This document shows positions 6,742 to 7,740 of a stretch of 7,740 nucleotides of DNA, in pieces. The notes beneath the pieces were generated by a model, which saw nothing but the letters and a program-made list of their open reading frames with translations, was not told the DNA's origin and ran no database searches. Made by a program: the position numbers and the translations under genes. Numbering within the stretch: the first letter of the stretch is position 1; every line of letters starts with the position of its first letter. Origin of the DNA: JAKBCQ01 sp021807585 (lineage in GTDB: Bacteria; Planctomycetota; Planctomycetia; Isosphaerales; Isosphaeraceae); the NCBI GenBank assembly GCA_027325115.1, contig DAHWFG010000570.1:1-7740 (forward strand), read 5' to 3'.

Positions 6742-7191
6742 TCAGTTCGGCGTTATAATATCTATAGATAAACACAAATAGGTATCTGTGTTTGAGGGCT
6801 TGGTATTTCCATACCCGTCGGGACGATAGAGATTTATATCACGTCTAATGATATAACATTGATCGGGCTCCGCGGCAAACGGAAGCGACAGATCGGCCGC
6901 CGTTTTCAGCGGGGTATCCGACAGAAATGTGACGTGCGGTTTAGAATGATCAATCGCGGGATGCTTCAGAAATGGATTGCATTTGACGACTTTTTCCATT
7001 TCTTTCGACGCCCTCGAAAAGACAGGGACTGAAAAACCAAAATCGTGCGGGATTATCCGCTCAAACCACTGGGAGACGCCGGAGGTGGAGTCATCCGGGG
7101 CTCCAATAACGCCGGCGCCGCTTTGCATATAGGTTATGACATTGCTGAATATCAGGATTGTCAAAGGAGCGCGCCGCATCGTACGCCTCAT
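6742..7191 (-). pseudogene. Decayed DUF1697-domain gene
   Basis: The open frame encodes 149 residues whose last ~135 align with DUF1697 proteins (small cytosolic proteins of unknown function). FSNVITYMQSG (15-25) matches the family's LGFxNVxTYIQSGN. FGFSVPVFSRASKEMEKVV matches the FGFxVPVxxRS segment, then NPFL, HVTFLSDTP, and INLYRPDGYGNTKPSNT for the YLPDGxGxTKLSNT region. The family N-terminus (YIALLRGINVGG) is missing upstream of about 7152, where the sequence joins a different decayed frame. At the 3' end, TPN then TGA (6742-6744) falls exactly where the family has TRNW, consistent with TGG to TGA. The same frame then reads TTTNTL, similar to the family's NTVNKL. The gene therefore appears truncated at both ends. 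Its original end would have lain just upstream of the OmdA start, so the two were probably an operon. Confidence 0.65.
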
Positions 7192-7354
7192 GCGGGTTCG
7201 GCGGATAAGATCCCCTGTTCAGATTGATCAGATCCTCATAGCCGACCACAGCGGAGAACAGTGTAGCGTGTCAATCGAAATGAAACAATCCTGGCCAAAG
7301 ATAAGAGAGATCCTCCCCTCCGTCGTTCGGCAGGGTCCTCTGTTTTAGCTCCAG
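7148..7354 (-). pseudogene. Unassigned decayed reading frame interrupted by TGA
   Basis: On the minus strand one frame reads LELKQRTLPNDGGEDLSYLW then PGLFHFD, a TGA (7271-7273), and continues in the same frame with HATLFSAVVGYEDLINLNRG then SYPPNPHEAYDAARSFDNPD. Both halves have the residue mix of real protein. The codon use resembles the neighbouring acquired genes. I therefore read it as one gene fragment with a nonsense change (CGA to TGA would restore Arg). It has no start codon and joins the DUF1697 remnant near 7150 in another frame. I do not recognise the family. It could instead be two unrelated frames abutting by chance. Confidence 0.35.
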
Positions 7355-7644
7355 GTTTAGGTCTCGACGACCGGCGCGCTTGCGAGTCGCTCGCGGCGGC
7401 TCTGAAACGCGACGAAGCGTTCTTCGATGAACTAGCCTGGACTTCGGAATCAAAATCGAAGAAATCGCCGTCGGCTTCGGTCGAAGATCCCGGCGACGCG
7501 TTCAGGCCGAAAACCGGTGAAGACGGGAGCTCGGCTTCCAATGCGAGTTCAAAGAATCGGCCGGCGGCTTCGGTCGAAGATCCCGGCGACGCGTTCAGGC
7601 CGAAAACGCTTCATGAAAACGCGGGCGATCGCATTCACAATTAA
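7267..7644 (+). pseudogene. Start-less reading frame with a duplicated 31-residue unit, possible gene stump
   Basis: The frame is open for 125 codons and ends at TAA (7642-7644), but contains no ATG, GTG or TTG start. From about 7354 its composition is GC-rich like the native chromosome (LDDRRACESLAAALKRDEAF, then DELAWTSES). It then contains two copies of a unit centred on ASVEDPGDAFRPKT. The first ~29 codons run across the acquired DNA and look meaningless, suggesting the native gene lost its 5' part there. The opposite strand is also open across both copies (about 7613-7236, with VFGLNASPGSSTEA twice) and also lacks a good start, since a TGA precedes it and only a TTG at 7541 is available. 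Substitutions between copies are about equally tolerable in either frame, so the coding strand is undecided and the whole may be noncoding. Confidence 0.28.
7456..7641. repeat. Two direct repeats, 93-bp period, 43-bp identical core
   Basis: Positions 7472-7514 and 7565-7607 are identical (CGGCTTCGGTCGAAG to AGGCCGAAAAC), offset by exactly 93 bp, that is 31 codons. About 17 bp before each core is also alignable (7456 and 7549) but diverged. A multiple-of-three period suggests duplication within a coding sequence. The sharp contrast between a perfect core and diverged flanks suggests recent gene conversion or selection on the core. It is too short and has too few copies for a CRISPR array. Confidence 0.85.
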
Positions 7645-7740
7645 GCTGATCGAATTGTCTTCAATGAAGAAACTTTTCCCTCGCGTCCTCCAATACGCGC
7701 AATGGAGTAACTGAGTATTTTTATCAAACATCCGCGGACG

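Noticed and set aside
6572..6775. Minus-strand frame overlapping the OmdA start
   Set aside because: It overlaps the well-supported OmdA gene in another frame. Its upstream part lies over the end of the DUF1697 remnant.
7472..7607. Possible CRISPR repeat-spacer unit
   Set aside because: There are only two copies, the core is 43 bp with a 50-bp spacer, the period is a multiple of three and the flanks are partly similar, all pointing to a coding-type duplication.
7638..7659. ACAATT/AATTGT inverted repeat just after the TAA at 7644
   Set aside because: A 6-bp A-T-rich stem is too weak to call a terminator.

Overview
The window looks like chromosomal DNA from a GC-rich planctomycete, possibly close to the Isosphaeraceae. 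This is inferred from base composition, from long proline-, alanine- and arginine-rich low-complexity tails, and from the types of membrane-anchored proteins present. No rRNA or marker gene is available to confirm it.

The left three quarters (1-5770) are ordinary native chromosome. A minus-strand gene (91-1428) encodes a single-pass membrane protein with a C-terminal DUF2135/YfaP-like domain. It diverges across a 197-bp gap from a two-gene plus-strand operon: larB (1626-2498), then a stand-alone nnrD (2495-3373) overlapping it by ATGA. LarB starts synthesis of the nickel-pincer cofactor from nicotinic acid adenine dinucleotide. NnrD repairs hydrated NAD(P)H. Both therefore handle nicotinamide/nicotinate nucleotides. 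A short coiled-coil protein (3575-4084) and a TAXI-type solute-binding protein (4166-5770) follow on the plus strand. The TAXI protein has membrane segments on both sides of its binding domain, and no TRAP permease gene is nearby.

From 5764 the character changes. Positions 5764-6107 form a 344-bp noncoding element bounded by long imperfect inverted repeats, with a strong hairpin inside. The left arm includes the stop codon of the TAXI gene. Next comes a stretch of lower GC and different codon use on the minus strand (about 6110-7350), which looks acquired. It holds one intact gene for a YdeI/OmpD-associated (OmdA) family protein (6129-6692). Upstream of that are the wreckage of a DUF1697 gene (6742 to about 7152), with a stop where the family has the Trp of TRNW, and an unassigned decayed reading frame (about 7148-7354) interrupted by TGA.

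The right end (about 7350-7740) returns to GC-rich sequence. It carries a 31-codon direct repeat with a 43-bp identical core, inside reading frames that lack a start codon on both strands. This is probably the stump of a native gene cut by the acquired segment. Positions 7645-7740 show nothing recognisable.

No CRISPR array, tRNA, rRNA, transposase or defence system is visible. The best leads are the nested inverted-repeat element, the decayed acquired cluster with its two junctions, and the doubly anchored orphan TAXI protein.
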